Origin: Geminisphaera colitermitum TAV2 | Lineage (GTDB): Bacteria > Verrucomicrobiota > Verrucomicrobiia > Opitutales > Opitutaceae | Assembly: GCF_000171235.2 (NCBI RefSeq) | Contig: NZ_ABEA03000046.1 | Coordinates: 1-41,108, forward strand | Direction of reading: 5' to 3' | Length of the DNA stretch: 41,108 nucleotides | Shown: positions 16,846 to 25,920 of the stretch, in pieces | Numbering within the stretch: position 1 is the first letter of the stretch | Layout of the letters: every line of letters begins with the position of its first letter | Made by a program: the position numbers and the translations under genes | The notes under the pieces: model-generated | The model's input: the letters and a program-made list of their open reading frames with translations, nothing else | Told to the model about the DNA's origin: nothing | The model's database searches: none

Positions 16846-18040
16846 GACAGCCATCATATCCCCAACACCAGCCACGTCTGCTGACACGCACGCTGTTTCG
16901 TCCCCCAAGTCCAAACTCGAAGCCGTCTACGAACTCCTCAAACGCCAGATCGCCGAGGGCAAGTGGCAGGTGGGAGAGCAAATCCCCACCGAGGTCGAAC
17001 TCGCCCGCGAACTCGATTGCAGTCGATCCACGATGGGCATGGCCATTTCCCGTCTCGCGCACGACGGCTTGGTGGAACGCAAAACCCGCGCCGGCACCCG
17101 CGTCCTCCGCGCTATCCCCGCCCACGCCCGCGACACCGCGGACTCCACCACTGCTACGCCCGCCGCTCCCGTCACACCGCCTGTCCAGCTCGACGCCTGC
17201 GCGTTTATTTATCCCAGCGACCAGCACGAAGGTATCTGGCGCATCGCACGCGGATTCCAGCAAGCCGCGCACCAAGCCCGACGCCAGACTCTCATGCTCT
17301 CCACCGGCACCGACTTCCGCCGTGAAGCCGAAGCCGTCGGACGTCTTGGCGAGTTCGATGTCAAAGGAGCCGTTCTCTTTCCTGTCATCCTCACCCCGCA
17401 GGATCATGCCTACTACAGCCGCATGGTCCTTGCCTGCAAATTCCCGGTCGTGCTCGTCGAGATCAACATGCTTGGCGTCCGCCGCCCTGCCGTCACCGTC
17501 GATGGACTCCACGCTGGCCTCACCATGACGCGCCACCTCCTGCAACAACGTCTGCGCCGCGTCGGCTTCCTCGCCAATTACGCATGGTCTCCCTCCGCCC
17601 GCGACAAACACCTCGGTTACCGGCAGGCCATGGAAGAAGCCGGTCTGTCGTCCGACAGCGCTACCCTCACCCACCTCGACCCCGAAATGACTCCTCGCTT
17701 CGATGATCCCCTCGCTGATCCGCTTCGCATAGGTCACGAATATCTGGATACGCACCCGGACATCGAAGGCGTTGTGTGTTCGAGCGACTACCTTGCGCTC
17801 GGCCTCATGCAAGCCGCCCACGAACGCGGTCTTCGTGTGCCTGATGACATCCGCATCACCGGCATGGACGATTTCTCCATAGCCGCCTCTGCCGGCGTCC
17901 CGCTCACCACCTACCGCATCTCCTACGAAAAAATGGGCGAACGCGCCTTCGCCATGCTCAGCCTTTTGCTAGAAAACAAAAAACCTCCGCTCCTCGAAAC
18001 CCAAATCCGCGGCGAACTCATCACCCGCGCCAGCGCCTGA
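16844..18040 (+). CDS. GntR-type DNA-binding / LacI-type ligand-binding regulator (AraR-like)
   Basis: A 398-residue chimeric regulator. Residues about 25-95 form a GntR winged helix (LKRQIAEGKWQVGEQIPTEVELARELDCSRSTMGMAISRLAHDGLVERKTRAGTR, cited in parts). An Ala/Thr/Pro linker follows, then a periplasmic-binding-protein-like sensor domain of the LacI type (about 120-395; PDDIRITGMDDFSIAASAGVPLTTYRIS). This is the architecture of Bacillus AraR. It probably represses the downstream hemicellulose genes until a sugar binds (inference). Operator-like boxes overlap its start. An upstream in-frame start at 16748 would translate the operator and is less likely. Confidence 0.88.
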   Translation: MTAIISPTPATSADTHAVSSPKSKLEAVYELLKRQIAEGKWQVGEQIPTEVELARELDCSRSTMGMAISRLAHDGLVERKTRAGTRVLRAIPAHARDTADSTTATPAAPVTPPVQLDACAFIYPSDQHEGIWRIARGFQQAAHQARRQTLMLSTGTDFRREAEAVGRLGEFDVKGAVLFPVILTPQDHAYYSRMVLACKFPVVLVEINMLGVRRPAVTVDGLHAGLTMTRHLLQQRLRRVGFLANYAWSPSARDKHLGYRQAMEEAGLSSDSATLTHLDPEMTPRFDDPLADPLRIGHEYLDTHPDIEGVVCSSDYLALGLMQAAHERGLRVPDDIRITGMDDFSIAASAGVPLTTYRISYEKMGERAFAMLSLLLENKKPPLLETQIRGELITRASA

Positions 18041-18101
18041 CCCAAGCCCCTCCCCCTCTATTTCTCCCGTCATTAATTATCCTGAACCCAAGTAACCAAC
18101 A

Positions 18102-18929
18102 ATGAATACAAAAGCCAAAAAATCTCCCCCCCCATCAACTACAGGCTGGTGCCTTGCCTACCTGCCGCTGGCCGGAATCCTGATTGCAACCGCTACGCCA
18201 TCCGTTGCCCATGCGGCATACGAATTGCGCAATGGAGCTGTGGCTGAACTGCGCCAAGGCAACCCCAACACGATTTTCAATGGCAACTTGTGCCTTGTTG
18301 GAAATATGCCTGCCAACAGTAGCGTAAAAATCATGCGCACGGTGTTGCAATTTGACCTCAGCTCAATCGCAGCCGGCGCGGAAATTTCCAGTCTGTCGCT
18401 GCAGATGACGGTCGGCAACACCGGAGGATCTACAAACGCAACCTCGGCAGCAACCGACATCGGTTCATTTTTCCTTTACGCGCTGGTGCCCTCTGGCAGC
18501 AACAACAACCTGTTTTCCGAAACAGACGCAACGTGGAACAACTGGGGGGCTGGAGATGCCAAAAAATGGACCACCCCAGGCGGTGATTTTAGCAGCTTGG
18601 TAAAACTATCCGAAGCTGTGGTGCCTGCAACGGGTGCCCTGACCAACGGAGCGAAATACACCTTCGCCTCAACTGCCGAATTTGTAAGCGTGGCTCAGAC
18701 GGCACTGAACAACGGTCTCCCTATTCAGTTAATCATCATCTCGGAAACGGCTGAACAACTAACTAGTGGTCAAGGATTTATTAGATTTGCAAGCAATGAT
18801 CATGCGACGGAAAATTGGCGCCCCCTCCTCACCATCAACGCTACTTCGATTCCAGAACCCGGAACCAACGCTATGATCACATCCGCACTGGCCCTTGTCA
18901 TTGTTCTTGGGCTACGGCGGTTCCGTTAA
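18102..18929 (+). CDS. PEP-CTERM sorted exported protein, DNRLRE-like
   Basis: A 275-residue exported protein. It has a signal peptide (hydrophobic about 18-38, likely cut after AHA) and a beta-rich body with DNRLRE-like signatures (MRTVLQFDLSSI, SLSLQMTVGN, ETDATWNNW). The C-terminal sorting tag is IPEPG, then a hydrophobic helix, then LRRFR. PEP-CTERM proteins are handled by exosortase, usually encoded elsewhere, and none is seen in this window. It may be displayed at the cell surface or secreted. Its place directly after the regulator and before glycoside hydrolase genes suggests a role in contact with polysaccharide (inference). Confidence 0.87.
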   Translation: MNTKAKKSPPPSTTGWCLAYLPLAGILIATATPSVAHAAYELRNGAVAELRQGNPNTIFNGNLCLVGNMPANSSVKIMRTVLQFDLSSIAAGAEISSLSLQMTVGNTGGSTNATSAATDIGSFFLYALVPSGSNNNLFSETDATWNNWGAGDAKKWTTPGGDFSSLVKLSEAVVPATGALTNGAKYTFASTAEFVSVAQTALNNGLPIQLIIISETAEQLTSGQGFIRFASNDHATENWRPLLTINATSIPEPGTNAMITSALALVIVLGLRRFR

Positions 18930-18951
18930 CCCACCAACCCTTGGTTTTCCC

Positions 18952-19656
18952 ATGAAAAACACAACCTGCCACGCATTTACCCTTGTCGAACTCCTTACCG
19001 TTATCGCCATCATCGGGATTCTGGCCGCGATTCTGATCCCGACCGCCGCGTCGGTAAGGAAAACAGCAAAAATGTCCCGCAGCGCCGCCCAACTCCGGGG
19101 CCTGTGCATCGGAATCTTGACCAACACAACCGCAAACGGAACGACATTTCCCCTCGGCTACGACCAGCCAGCCGGTGAAGTCTGGGGACAAAAAATAAAC
19201 GCCGACTCGCCAGACGTGTTTGCAAGCGGTCCCTCCGTCCTCGCACCCTTGGATACGCTGCCGCGTACAGCACCCGACGAAAATAATCCCGCCAACTGGC
19301 GTTCCTACTCAATGGTCCGTAACCTTGACACGAACGGAATATTGGGAGTGGCCGGGTATTACTACAATGCCACTAACAACGCGCCGGCCGTCTCGCTTTC
19401 CGCGATTGAAATCCCGTCACGGACACTCCTGCTCGTTGAACGATTTGACCGGAACAACAAACGCAACAGCAGCAGTTGTTCCGTCATTGATTCCGCCGCA
19501 TCCCAAATGACCGCTGAAGCCGTCGCCTTGACCGGAGGCAAATTCGCCTACGGTTTTTGTGACGGACACGTTCAAATTCTCAAACCGGAAGACACCATCG
19601 GAAAGGGCAGTCTGGCCCATCCTCGGGGCATGTGGACGATCCGTGCGGGCGATTAA
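18952..19656 (+). CDS. Type II secretion/pilin-like pseudopilin with DG domain
   Basis: A 234-residue pseudopilin. It has a prepilin leader MKNTTCHA, then FTLVELLTVIAIIGILAAIL with Glu at +5 of the mature form and a single helix. The -1 residue is Ala rather than the usual Gly, which prepilin peptidase usually tolerates poorly. The C-terminal part ends in the planctomycete/verrucomicrobial H-X9-DG form (GGKFAYGFCDGHVQIL). It lies 22 bases after the PEP-CTERM gene, so it is probably co-transcribed. Start 18952 gives the canonical leader; the upstream start at 18895 lies inside the previous gene. Confidence 0.87.
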   Translation: MKNTTCHAFTLVELLTVIAIIGILAAILIPTAASVRKTAKMSRSAAQLRGLCIGILTNTTANGTTFPLGYDQPAGEVWGQKINADSPDVFASGPSVLAPLDTLPRTAPDENNPANWRSYSMVRNLDTNGILGVAGYYYNATNNAPAVSLSAIEIPSRTLLLVERFDRNNKRNSSSCSVIDSAASQMTAEAVALTGGKFAYGFCDGHVQILKPEDTIGKGSLAHPRGMWTIRAGD

Positions 19657-19748
19657 AACAGTTCGACAAAATCCCTCCGGCGCTGCCGCGCGATTCTCCG
19701 AATATCTCATTCTTAGGAGTTCCTATAACGATTCGCACACACACCACC

Positions 19749-21338
19749 ATGCCAGCATCAAGAACAACCCTGTTCGCATCCCTCCTGTTATCCGTCGTGC
19801 CATGCCACGGCGCATCCTCGACTGTCGCTCCCACCGGAGCGGGCAACGAGTACCAAGGCGTCAACCTGGATGACGATTCCAAGACCTTCCGTTCGCTTTC
19901 ACCGGGAACCGGGCGCGCAACGATTCGAATATCCGAAAGCGTATCCGTAAAACATTACACACCTGAAAACCTCGGCCTTAATTACGAATGGCGTTCCACC
20001 AATCGGCTTCTGTTCCCGAACGCCAGAACGCAGACGCCCGACCCCGAAATCGACGCCCTCCTCTCAGGCCTCCGAATGCCGCTCAACCGGATGGCCGGAG
20101 CCTCCTCGCAATCCTACCGCTGGAAGGAATCCATCGGCCCCCTTTCCGAACGAACTCCGCAGGAGGCCAACGACAAAAAAATCTGTCGGCTCGGTCCCAT
20201 CGAATGGATCAAATGGACAACCACCATCGACCCGCGCGCCCGCTTCACCTGGGTATTCAACCTCATCAACGACACACCCGCCGACCACGCCGACCTCGTC
20301 GAATTCCTCACCGGCGATCCTGCCAACGATCCCAACGGCGGCATCAACTGGGCACAACGGCGCGTCGATTACGGCATCCCCGCCCCCGTCCCCGTTCACA
20401 TCTGGGAAATCGGCAACGAACTCGACTGGGACAAAAAATCCCTCTGGGACATCGACCACTACATCCGCAATGCCCGCGAAACCATCACCGCCATCCGCGC
20501 CGTCAACCCCCGCGCCCGCATCGCCGTCCATGCCAAAACCGCCGCATGGTCCCCCCGACCCGCCGAAACCCGCCCCTGGCATCACTGGCATCAGGAACTC
20601 CTTCGTCAACTTGCCACCCATATCGACTACATCAGCTTCCATTTTTACTACGACGGCCACACCGTCACGCGCCTCGAAACCTTCACAAAAAAAATCCTCG
20701 ACGATATCCACGCCATCACCGGCTCCACCCGTATCCAGCTTTACATTTCAGAACACGCCCGCTGGCCCGCCCGCCCCAAGGATGGCCCGTGGGAACAAAA
20801 CTGGCACCAAACTCATTCCCTTGGAGGAACCCTCTCCACTGCCCGGTATCTCATTCGCATCCTCAACACGCCCGGCATCACTGCCGCCAGTTACCACGCC
20901 TTTTCCTCCGGTCCTTGGGGACTCATTTATCGCGACCCGCAAACTCGCCAGCCCTACACCACCGGCATTTTTGATCTCTACAAACTCCTCGGCCAAATCG
21001 AAGCCAGTGCCGTTCTCTCCACCCGGACCACCACCCCCGCGCATCCCGCGCCCAACACCGACCTCACCCTCCAGGCCGCCACTCTCCGTGCGCCCGACGG
21101 ACTCCACTTGCTCATCACCAACCACGGCCCCGCCCGCCATCTCGCTATCGTATTGGAAAAACCATACAACGTGGCTGACGCCCGTCAGATAACCGCCCCT
21201 GATCTCGATGCGCACAACACGGCGACCAAGCGCCCCGTCACACTCCAATCTGCGCCAAGATACCTGTCATCCGCCCCGCTGAACCAGTTCGACATCCCAT
21301 CAAACACTTTGCTTTGGCTTCGGCTCACACAGAACTGA
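19749..21338 (+). CDS. Exported clan-A glycoside hydrolase, GH51-like (putative alpha-L-arabinofuranosidase)
   Basis: A 529-residue protein with a signal peptide (about 1-21, SLLLSVVPCHGASS) and a TIM-barrel glycosidase body. The acid/base Glu224 is in WEIGNELDW and the likely nucleophile Glu335 is in LYISEHARWP, about 110 residues apart, as in clan GH-A. The pattern WKESIGP, then EWIKWTTTIDPRARFTWVFNLIND, resembles GH51 arabinofuranosidases. GH39 and other clan-A families are alternatives. A C-terminal beta domain follows (about 440-529). Start 19749 is chosen for the signal peptide. Probable function: releasing arabinofuranose side chains from arabinoxylan. Confidence 0.75.
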   Translation: MPASRTTLFASLLLSVVPCHGASSTVAPTGAGNEYQGVNLDDDSKTFRSLSPGTGRATIRISESVSVKHYTPENLGLNYEWRSTNRLLFPNARTQTPDPEIDALLSGLRMPLNRMAGASSQSYRWKESIGPLSERTPQEANDKKICRLGPIEWIKWTTTIDPRARFTWVFNLINDTPADHADLVEFLTGDPANDPNGGINWAQRRVDYGIPAPVPVHIWEIGNELDWDKKSLWDIDHYIRNARETITAIRAVNPRARIAVHAKTAAWSPRPAETRPWHHWHQELLRQLATHIDYISFHFYYDGHTVTRLETFTKKILDDIHAITGSTRIQLYISEHARWPARPKDGPWEQNWHQTHSLGGTLSTARYLIRILNTPGITAASYHAFSSGPWGLIYRDPQTRQPYTTGIFDLYKLLGQIEASAVLSTRTTTPAHPAPNTDLTLQAATLRAPDGLHLLITNHGPARHLAIVLEKPYNVADARQITAPDLDAHNTATKRPVTLQSAPRYLSSAPLNQFDIPSNTLLWLRLTQN

Positions 21339-21371
21339 TCCCGGCCCCCCTCCCCCCCCTCCTTTTTTCTT

Positions 21372-22358
21372 ATGAAGATCGCCGTCATCGGAACAGGCAA
21401 CGTGGCCACCGAAAACTACCTGCCGTGGTTCGCCGCTCAAACCGGCATCCATCTCGGATGCCTCGACAACAACGCCGACCGCGCCCGCGCCGCCTCGGGT
21501 AAATTCGGAGGACACTCCTTCGCCACCTCCGCCGAACTCATCGCATGGCGACCCGACGCCGCCTTCGTGCTCACCAACGAAATGTGGCACTACGACGCCG
21601 GCCTCCCGCTTATCGAAGCCGGCCTACCCCGTGTCCTTTTTGAAAAACCGCTCGTCGCCGCCAAAGGCCAGGCGCATGTCAGCGAAGCCGATTTTGGCCA
21701 AGGCAAAACCCTCCTCCAACTAGCCGCCAAAACCGGCACCGAAGTCGCGATGCTTTTTAACTATCGCTTCTTCGACCAGACCATCACCGCCCGCCGCATC
21801 GTGGCCGAACGCAACTTTGGAAAACTCGTCAATTTGTCAGGAAAAATCCACTACGCCTGTTGGAGTCACTGCATCGACCTCGTTCACCACTTCGGTGGCA
21901 CAACTGCCACCATCACCGCGCTTGAAGGTGCAACCGAACACCAAGGTCAAGGCATCGTAGCCCGCGATGTCGTTGCCGCCTTCACGCTCGAAAACGGCGC
22001 GACCGGCACCCTCATCGGCACCGCCGGGTTGAAGTGGCAGCACCCGCTCTTCGAACTCATCCTTACCTTCGAGGGAGGACGCCTCCACATGCGCGACATC
22101 GACGGCGATCTCGAAATTCTTGATGGCTCGACTCGTATCCAAGAACGCATCACAACAGTCCGCGACGCATCACGCTGGCAGCACTACACCGCCTCATTTC
22201 ACAAAGCCCTGACCGCCTACCTCGACGCCGTGGGCACCGGAAAACCCGCGCCTGTTTCGGGCGTGGATGGTTTGCGCGAACTTCAATTCGAAGCCGCTCT
22301 CCGCCGCTCCATCGCCGAAAACCGCCCTGTGCAAATCGCACGGGAATTCCCGCTGTAA
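21372..22358 (+). CDS. Gfo/Idh/MocA family oxidoreductase
   Basis: A 328-residue NAD(P)-dependent sugar or polyol dehydrogenase. The Rossmann motif MKIAVIGTGNVATENYLP is at the N-terminus and the catalytic-loop FEKPLVA is at about 91-97. The substrate-side domain holds HYACWSHCIDLVHHFGG, where the His of the conserved D/H pair is visible. It is in line with the preceding glycosidase gene (33 bases) and the following dehydrogenase (33 bases), so it probably oxidises a released sugar. Substrate unknown. Confidence 0.88.
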   Translation: MKIAVIGTGNVATENYLPWFAAQTGIHLGCLDNNADRARAASGKFGGHSFATSAELIAWRPDAAFVLTNEMWHYDAGLPLIEAGLPRVLFEKPLVAAKGQAHVSEADFGQGKTLLQLAAKTGTEVAMLFNYRFFDQTITARRIVAERNFGKLVNLSGKIHYACWSHCIDLVHHFGGTTATITALEGATEHQGQGIVARDVVAAFTLENGATGTLIGTAGLKWQHPLFELILTFEGGRLHMRDIDGDLEILDGSTRIQERITTVRDASRWQHYTASFHKALTAYLDAVGTGKPAPVSGVDGLRELQFEAALRRSIAENRPVQIAREFPL

Positions 22359-22391
22359 CGCATCCGCCCCTCCCCCCACTCTCCCCTCCCG

Positions 22392-23453
22392 ATGAAAATC
22401 CTCCACCAAACCGGCAATTCCCGCCTCGCCATCGAAGACGTTCCCACGCCCGCGCCCGGCCCCGGCGAAGTCCTTATCAAGACCGCCGTCTCCGCCCTCT
22501 GTGGCAGCGAAATGTCCACCTACCGGGGCAAGGACGGACGCACTCACGGCAACATGGGACACGAAGCAGCAGGCACAATTGCCGCGTTTGGCCCCGGAGC
22601 CGACACCATTAAAAATCCCGTCACCCACGCCCCGCTCAAAATCGGCGAACGCGTCGGAGTCAGTGCCATTGCCGGTTGGCCCGGCGAAAATCCGTCTGTC
22701 CCCGATCCGCACTACATCGCAGGACGCTATACATGGTGCGACAAGTTCACCTTCCATTGCGACATGCACGCCGAGTATTTCACGATCCCCGCGCAAGCCT
22801 GTCATGTGTTGCCCGACGACATTCCGTGGGATATCGGCGTGCTCATCACTGGTGACGGCTTCGGCGTCCCCTACCACACCTCAACCAAACTTCCTCCCCC
22901 CGATTCCTCAAACGAACAGCAAACCGTTGCCATCTTCGGACTCGGTCCCATCGGGCTCGGCAATGTCATCATGCAGACCTACCTTGGCCGCCGCGTCATC
23001 GGGATTGACCGTGCGCCTGCCCGCCTCGAACTTGCCCACCAGCTTGGAGCCGCACACACCATCGAAGCCAGCGACAACGCAAACATCCCCGCCGCCATCC
23101 GCGACCTGACACACAACGTCGGAACCGACATTGCCATTGAAGCCGCCGGAGTCCCTGCCACCACGCGCCTCTGTTTCGCATCGGTGCGCAAAGGCGGCAC
23201 GGTCATCTTCAACGGCGAACAACCCGCCCTCGAACTCTCACCCAGCGAAGATTTCATCCGTCGCGACATTACCGCGACAGGCTCTTGGTTTTACCATTTT
23301 TGCGAATATCCCGACATGCTCGCGAAAACCCACAACGGCCTGCCTGTCGCCTCGCTCATCACGCACCGCTTCCCGCTCTCCAATGCCGCCGAAGCCTATC
23401 ACGTGATGCAGTCTGGTCTTTCAGGGAAAGTGCTACTGACCCATTCCGAATAA
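22392..23453 (+). CDS. Zinc-type alcohol/polyol dehydrogenase (MDR family), no structural-zinc lobe
   Basis: A 353-residue medium-chain dehydrogenase. The GroES-like N-domain holds catalytic-zinc ligands (ALCGSE, then GNMGHEAAG) and the Rossmann domain begins FGLGPIGLGNVIMQ (about 178-191), followed by IGIDRAP. The four-cysteine structural-zinc loop common in this family is replaced by a segment with YTWCDKFTFHCDMHAEYF. It may thus have an unusual oligomer or zinc content. In the operon it probably acts on an alcohol or sugar derived from the side-chain enzymes. Substrate unknown. Confidence 0.87.
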   Translation: MKILHQTGNSRLAIEDVPTPAPGPGEVLIKTAVSALCGSEMSTYRGKDGRTHGNMGHEAAGTIAAFGPGADTIKNPVTHAPLKIGERVGVSAIAGWPGENPSVPDPHYIAGRYTWCDKFTFHCDMHAEYFTIPAQACHVLPDDIPWDIGVLITGDGFGVPYHTSTKLPPPDSSNEQQTVAIFGLGPIGLGNVIMQTYLGRRVIGIDRAPARLELAHQLGAAHTIEASDNANIPAAIRDLTHNVGTDIAIEAAGVPATTRLCFASVRKGGTVIFNGEQPALELSPSEDFIRRDITATGSWFYHFCEYPDMLAKTHNGLPVASLITHRFPLSNAAEAYHVMQSGLSGKVLLTHSE

Positions 23454-23493
23454 CCGCGCCCTCAGGCCGCTCCCCCCCCCAGCACCCATTTCC

Positions 23494-25608
23494 ATGCAAA
23501 CCTCTTCCTTCCAAGTCATCCGCATCGAAGACGGTATCTATCGCGTGACCGGCGATGGTTTTCCCTCCGGCTCAGCGCTCAACCGCTACGGTTTTCTCGC
23601 TCCCGACGGCGAGCCGCTGACCGATCCCGCCGACGACCCGGAACTCGCCGCGCTGCTGGCCAAGTTTATCGTCACGAAAACCGGCAAGGCCGTCGGCATC
23701 GACTTTGCCGCCGAGCCCGGCGAGGACTGGATTGGCCTCGGAGACGTTACCCGCGAGCGCATGTATCATCGCGGGCACCGGCTCGATTGTTGGGTGCGGA
23801 ACGTCAAGTCCTACATCCCCGTTCCATTTATTCTTTCCACTGCCGGCTATGCGGTGCTCGTCAATTCCACTCATCGCCTCGAATTCGACTTCGCGGCCAC
23901 CGCACCCAACCACGTCACTTGGCGCGATCACGGCGGCCGGCTCGATTTCTACGTCATGCTCGGCGGTTCATTTCTAGAAAACATTCGTCTCTACACCCGG
24001 CTCACTGGCTCCCCCAAACTCCCCCCCGAGTGGAGCTTTGGCCTTTGGTATCTTTGCCGCCAAGGAGCCAATGATTACGAGGCGGTGAACGACGCCGTCA
24101 ACTTTCGTCGCGAAGGGATACCCTGCGATGTGCTCGGCTTGGAGCCCGGATGGATGGAAAAGGATCACGATTTTTCGCCTGACAAAAAATGGTCGCCCGA
24201 ACGTTTCCCGATTCAGAGATGGTGCCAGAATGGACCTCACAATTTCATCGATGCGATCAAGCGAATGGGATTTCACTTCGAATTGTGGGAGTGCAATGAA
24301 TACGATCTCGTCCACGAGGAAGAACGCCGGCTCGGCCGTCAAATTGTGGAGTCCGCGCACGCCGGCAATTTTCAAGAGGGGGCCGAGGCCGACGAACATT
24401 TCTCTTGGCCGCGCTTTTCGGATACGGTCACCCGAAAGTCGGAATCATGGTTCGAACACCACAAAAAATTCATCGACCAAGGCATCGATTTTTTCAAGCA
24501 GGACAGTGCTTGGCAAGTTTGCGAGCACCCGGATCGAGTATGGGGCAACAAGTTTATGGACGGTGAGATGCATAATCTGTATCCATTGTTATATACAAGG
24601 CAGATGTATGAAGGCTTCAAAAGCCACACGAATCGGCGCCCTGTCACGTTTACCGTTGCGGGCTGGACCGGCTTCCAAGCCCACGCAGGCACTTGGTCGG
24701 GCGACACCGGCGGCCGCCTTGTCACGCTCGGCGGCATGTTGAACACCGCCGTAATGAGCCACAACTGGCAAACCAACGACATGGAGGTCATGCAGCCCGA
24801 AGGCATCCACTTCGGTTACCTTCAGCCGTGGAGCCAGATCAATAGCTGGGCATACTTTCGCATGCCTTGGGTGCAAGGAACCCGTCTGTTGGAACTGCAT
24901 AAATTCTACAGCCGTTTTCGCGCACGCCTGATTCCCTACATCTACTCGTGGGCGGAAAAGACGGCCGCCGAAGGCGTCCCGCTCTTGTTCCGGCCACTGC
25001 AAATCGAGTTCGAGCACGATACAGGCAGTCGCGACATCATGCACCAATATCTGTTGGGGCGCGATTTGCTGGTCGGCATTTATAAACGCGAACTCTGGCT
25101 GCCTCCGGGACGCTGGCGGAATTTCTGGGATGGTTCGGTTCACGAGGGCGGGCAACTGCTTTCGCTCGACTGGCCGGAGGATCGCGGCGGCCACTTATTC
25201 ATGCGCGAGGGGGCAATCATTCCATTGGGTCCAGTGATGCAGTATCGCAAAGAAAAACCTCTGGACGAAATCGAATGCCATCTATTCCCCGCCTCCACGC
25301 AGTCGACATTTGACCTCTACGAAGACGACGGAATCAGCTTCGATTTCCAGTCGGGAAAATCATCCCGCACTCGGATCACATGCCACTGTGATGCCGGCAT
25401 CGTCCACGGAGAAGTGAGCAGTCCTGCGGGAGATTTTCCGCTCCCGCCAAATCGCACATGGACCTTTGCCGTGGCACTCGAAAAGGAACCGTCCGCAGTG
25501 ATCGTGAACGGCAAGACCACAACGGAATTCCGATGGGATATCACCCGTCACGAACTTTTCTTCATCGGTGGAGAAGGTCCATTACAGTTTCAGATTCAGT
25601 TGAATTGA
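23494..25608 (+). CDS. Glycoside hydrolase family 31 (alpha-glucosidase/alpha-xylosidase type)
   Basis: A 704-residue GH31 enzyme, a retaining alpha-glycosidase. The nucleophile Asp337 is in DFFKQDSAW and the acid/base Asp404 in TWSGDTGG. The barrel entry PPEWSFGLWYLCRQGANDYEAV and FELWECNEYDL are typical. The C-terminal beta domains include LLFRPLQIEFEHDTGSRDIM and the late FDLYEDDGISF. No signal peptide is seen, so it may act inside the cell on imported oligosaccharides. In this locus alpha-xylosidase activity is attractive but not shown. Base use is noticeably less GC-rich in the 3' two thirds than in the neighbours, which may mean a different history. Confidence 0.9.
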   Translation: MQTSSFQVIRIEDGIYRVTGDGFPSGSALNRYGFLAPDGEPLTDPADDPELAALLAKFIVTKTGKAVGIDFAAEPGEDWIGLGDVTRERMYHRGHRLDCWVRNVKSYIPVPFILSTAGYAVLVNSTHRLEFDFAATAPNHVTWRDHGGRLDFYVMLGGSFLENIRLYTRLTGSPKLPPEWSFGLWYLCRQGANDYEAVNDAVNFRREGIPCDVLGLEPGWMEKDHDFSPDKKWSPERFPIQRWCQNGPHNFIDAIKRMGFHFELWECNEYDLVHEEERRLGRQIVESAHAGNFQEGAEADEHFSWPRFSDTVTRKSESWFEHHKKFIDQGIDFFKQDSAWQVCEHPDRVWGNKFMDGEMHNLYPLLYTRQMYEGFKSHTNRRPVTFTVAGWTGFQAHAGTWSGDTGGRLVTLGGMLNTAVMSHNWQTNDMEVMQPEGIHFGYLQPWSQINSWAYFRMPWVQGTRLLELHKFYSRFRARLIPYIYSWAEKTAAEGVPLLFRPLQIEFEHDTGSRDIMHQYLLGRDLLVGIYKRELWLPPGRWRNFWDGSVHEGGQLLSLDWPEDRGGHLFMREGAIIPLGPVMQYRKEKPLDEIECHLFPASTQSTFDLYEDDGISFDFQSGKSSRTRITCHCDAGIVHGEVSSPAGDFPLPPNRTWTFAVALEKEPSAVIVNGKTTTEFRWDITRHELFFIGGEGPLQFQIQLN

Positions 25609-25707
25609 AAGAGTATCGCACAAACCGCCGCCTCGCTCAAAACCAGCCCATAGCCAAAACCGCTCACCCGGCGGTTATTTGAGTCCAAGCTGACGTTTCA
25701 TATCTTC

Positions 25708-25884
25708 TCACCGAACTTTCGCACCGGCATCCATCTCATTGTGGATTTCGGACAACGCGCGCCGATTTTCATCCGTGCCAGCCCTCAGCCGTTTCTCGAT
25801 AAACGCCAGAGCTTTATGCATTTCCACTATGTGGAAGCTGTTCGATTTGCGGTTTGATGTCGATGAAAACCATGTCACCAACAT
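25708..25884 (-). CDS. Possible small protein or gene remnant in intergenic DNA
   Basis: In the 312-base gap between the GH31 and esterase genes, the minus strand has a 58-codon ORF. Its second half looks protein-like and helical (EMHKALAFIEKRL, ENRRALSEIHNEMDAGAK). It has no recognised family and no clear Shine-Dalgarno. It could be a remnant, or chance in a stretch that is otherwise featureless and more AT-rich than its neighbours. Confidence 0.25.
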   Translation of the reverse strand: MLVTWFSSTSNRKSNSFHIVEMHKALAFIEKRLRAGTDENRRALSEIHNEMDAGAKVR

Positions 25885-25920
25885 GCTCCACGTCCTTTAG
25901 TAATCAAGTATTACCACCAC

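Noticed and set aside
25609-25920. RNA gene or riboswitch in the GH31-esterase gap
   Set aside because: No strong hairpin series or recognised RNA motif is visible; only a weak small frame is present.
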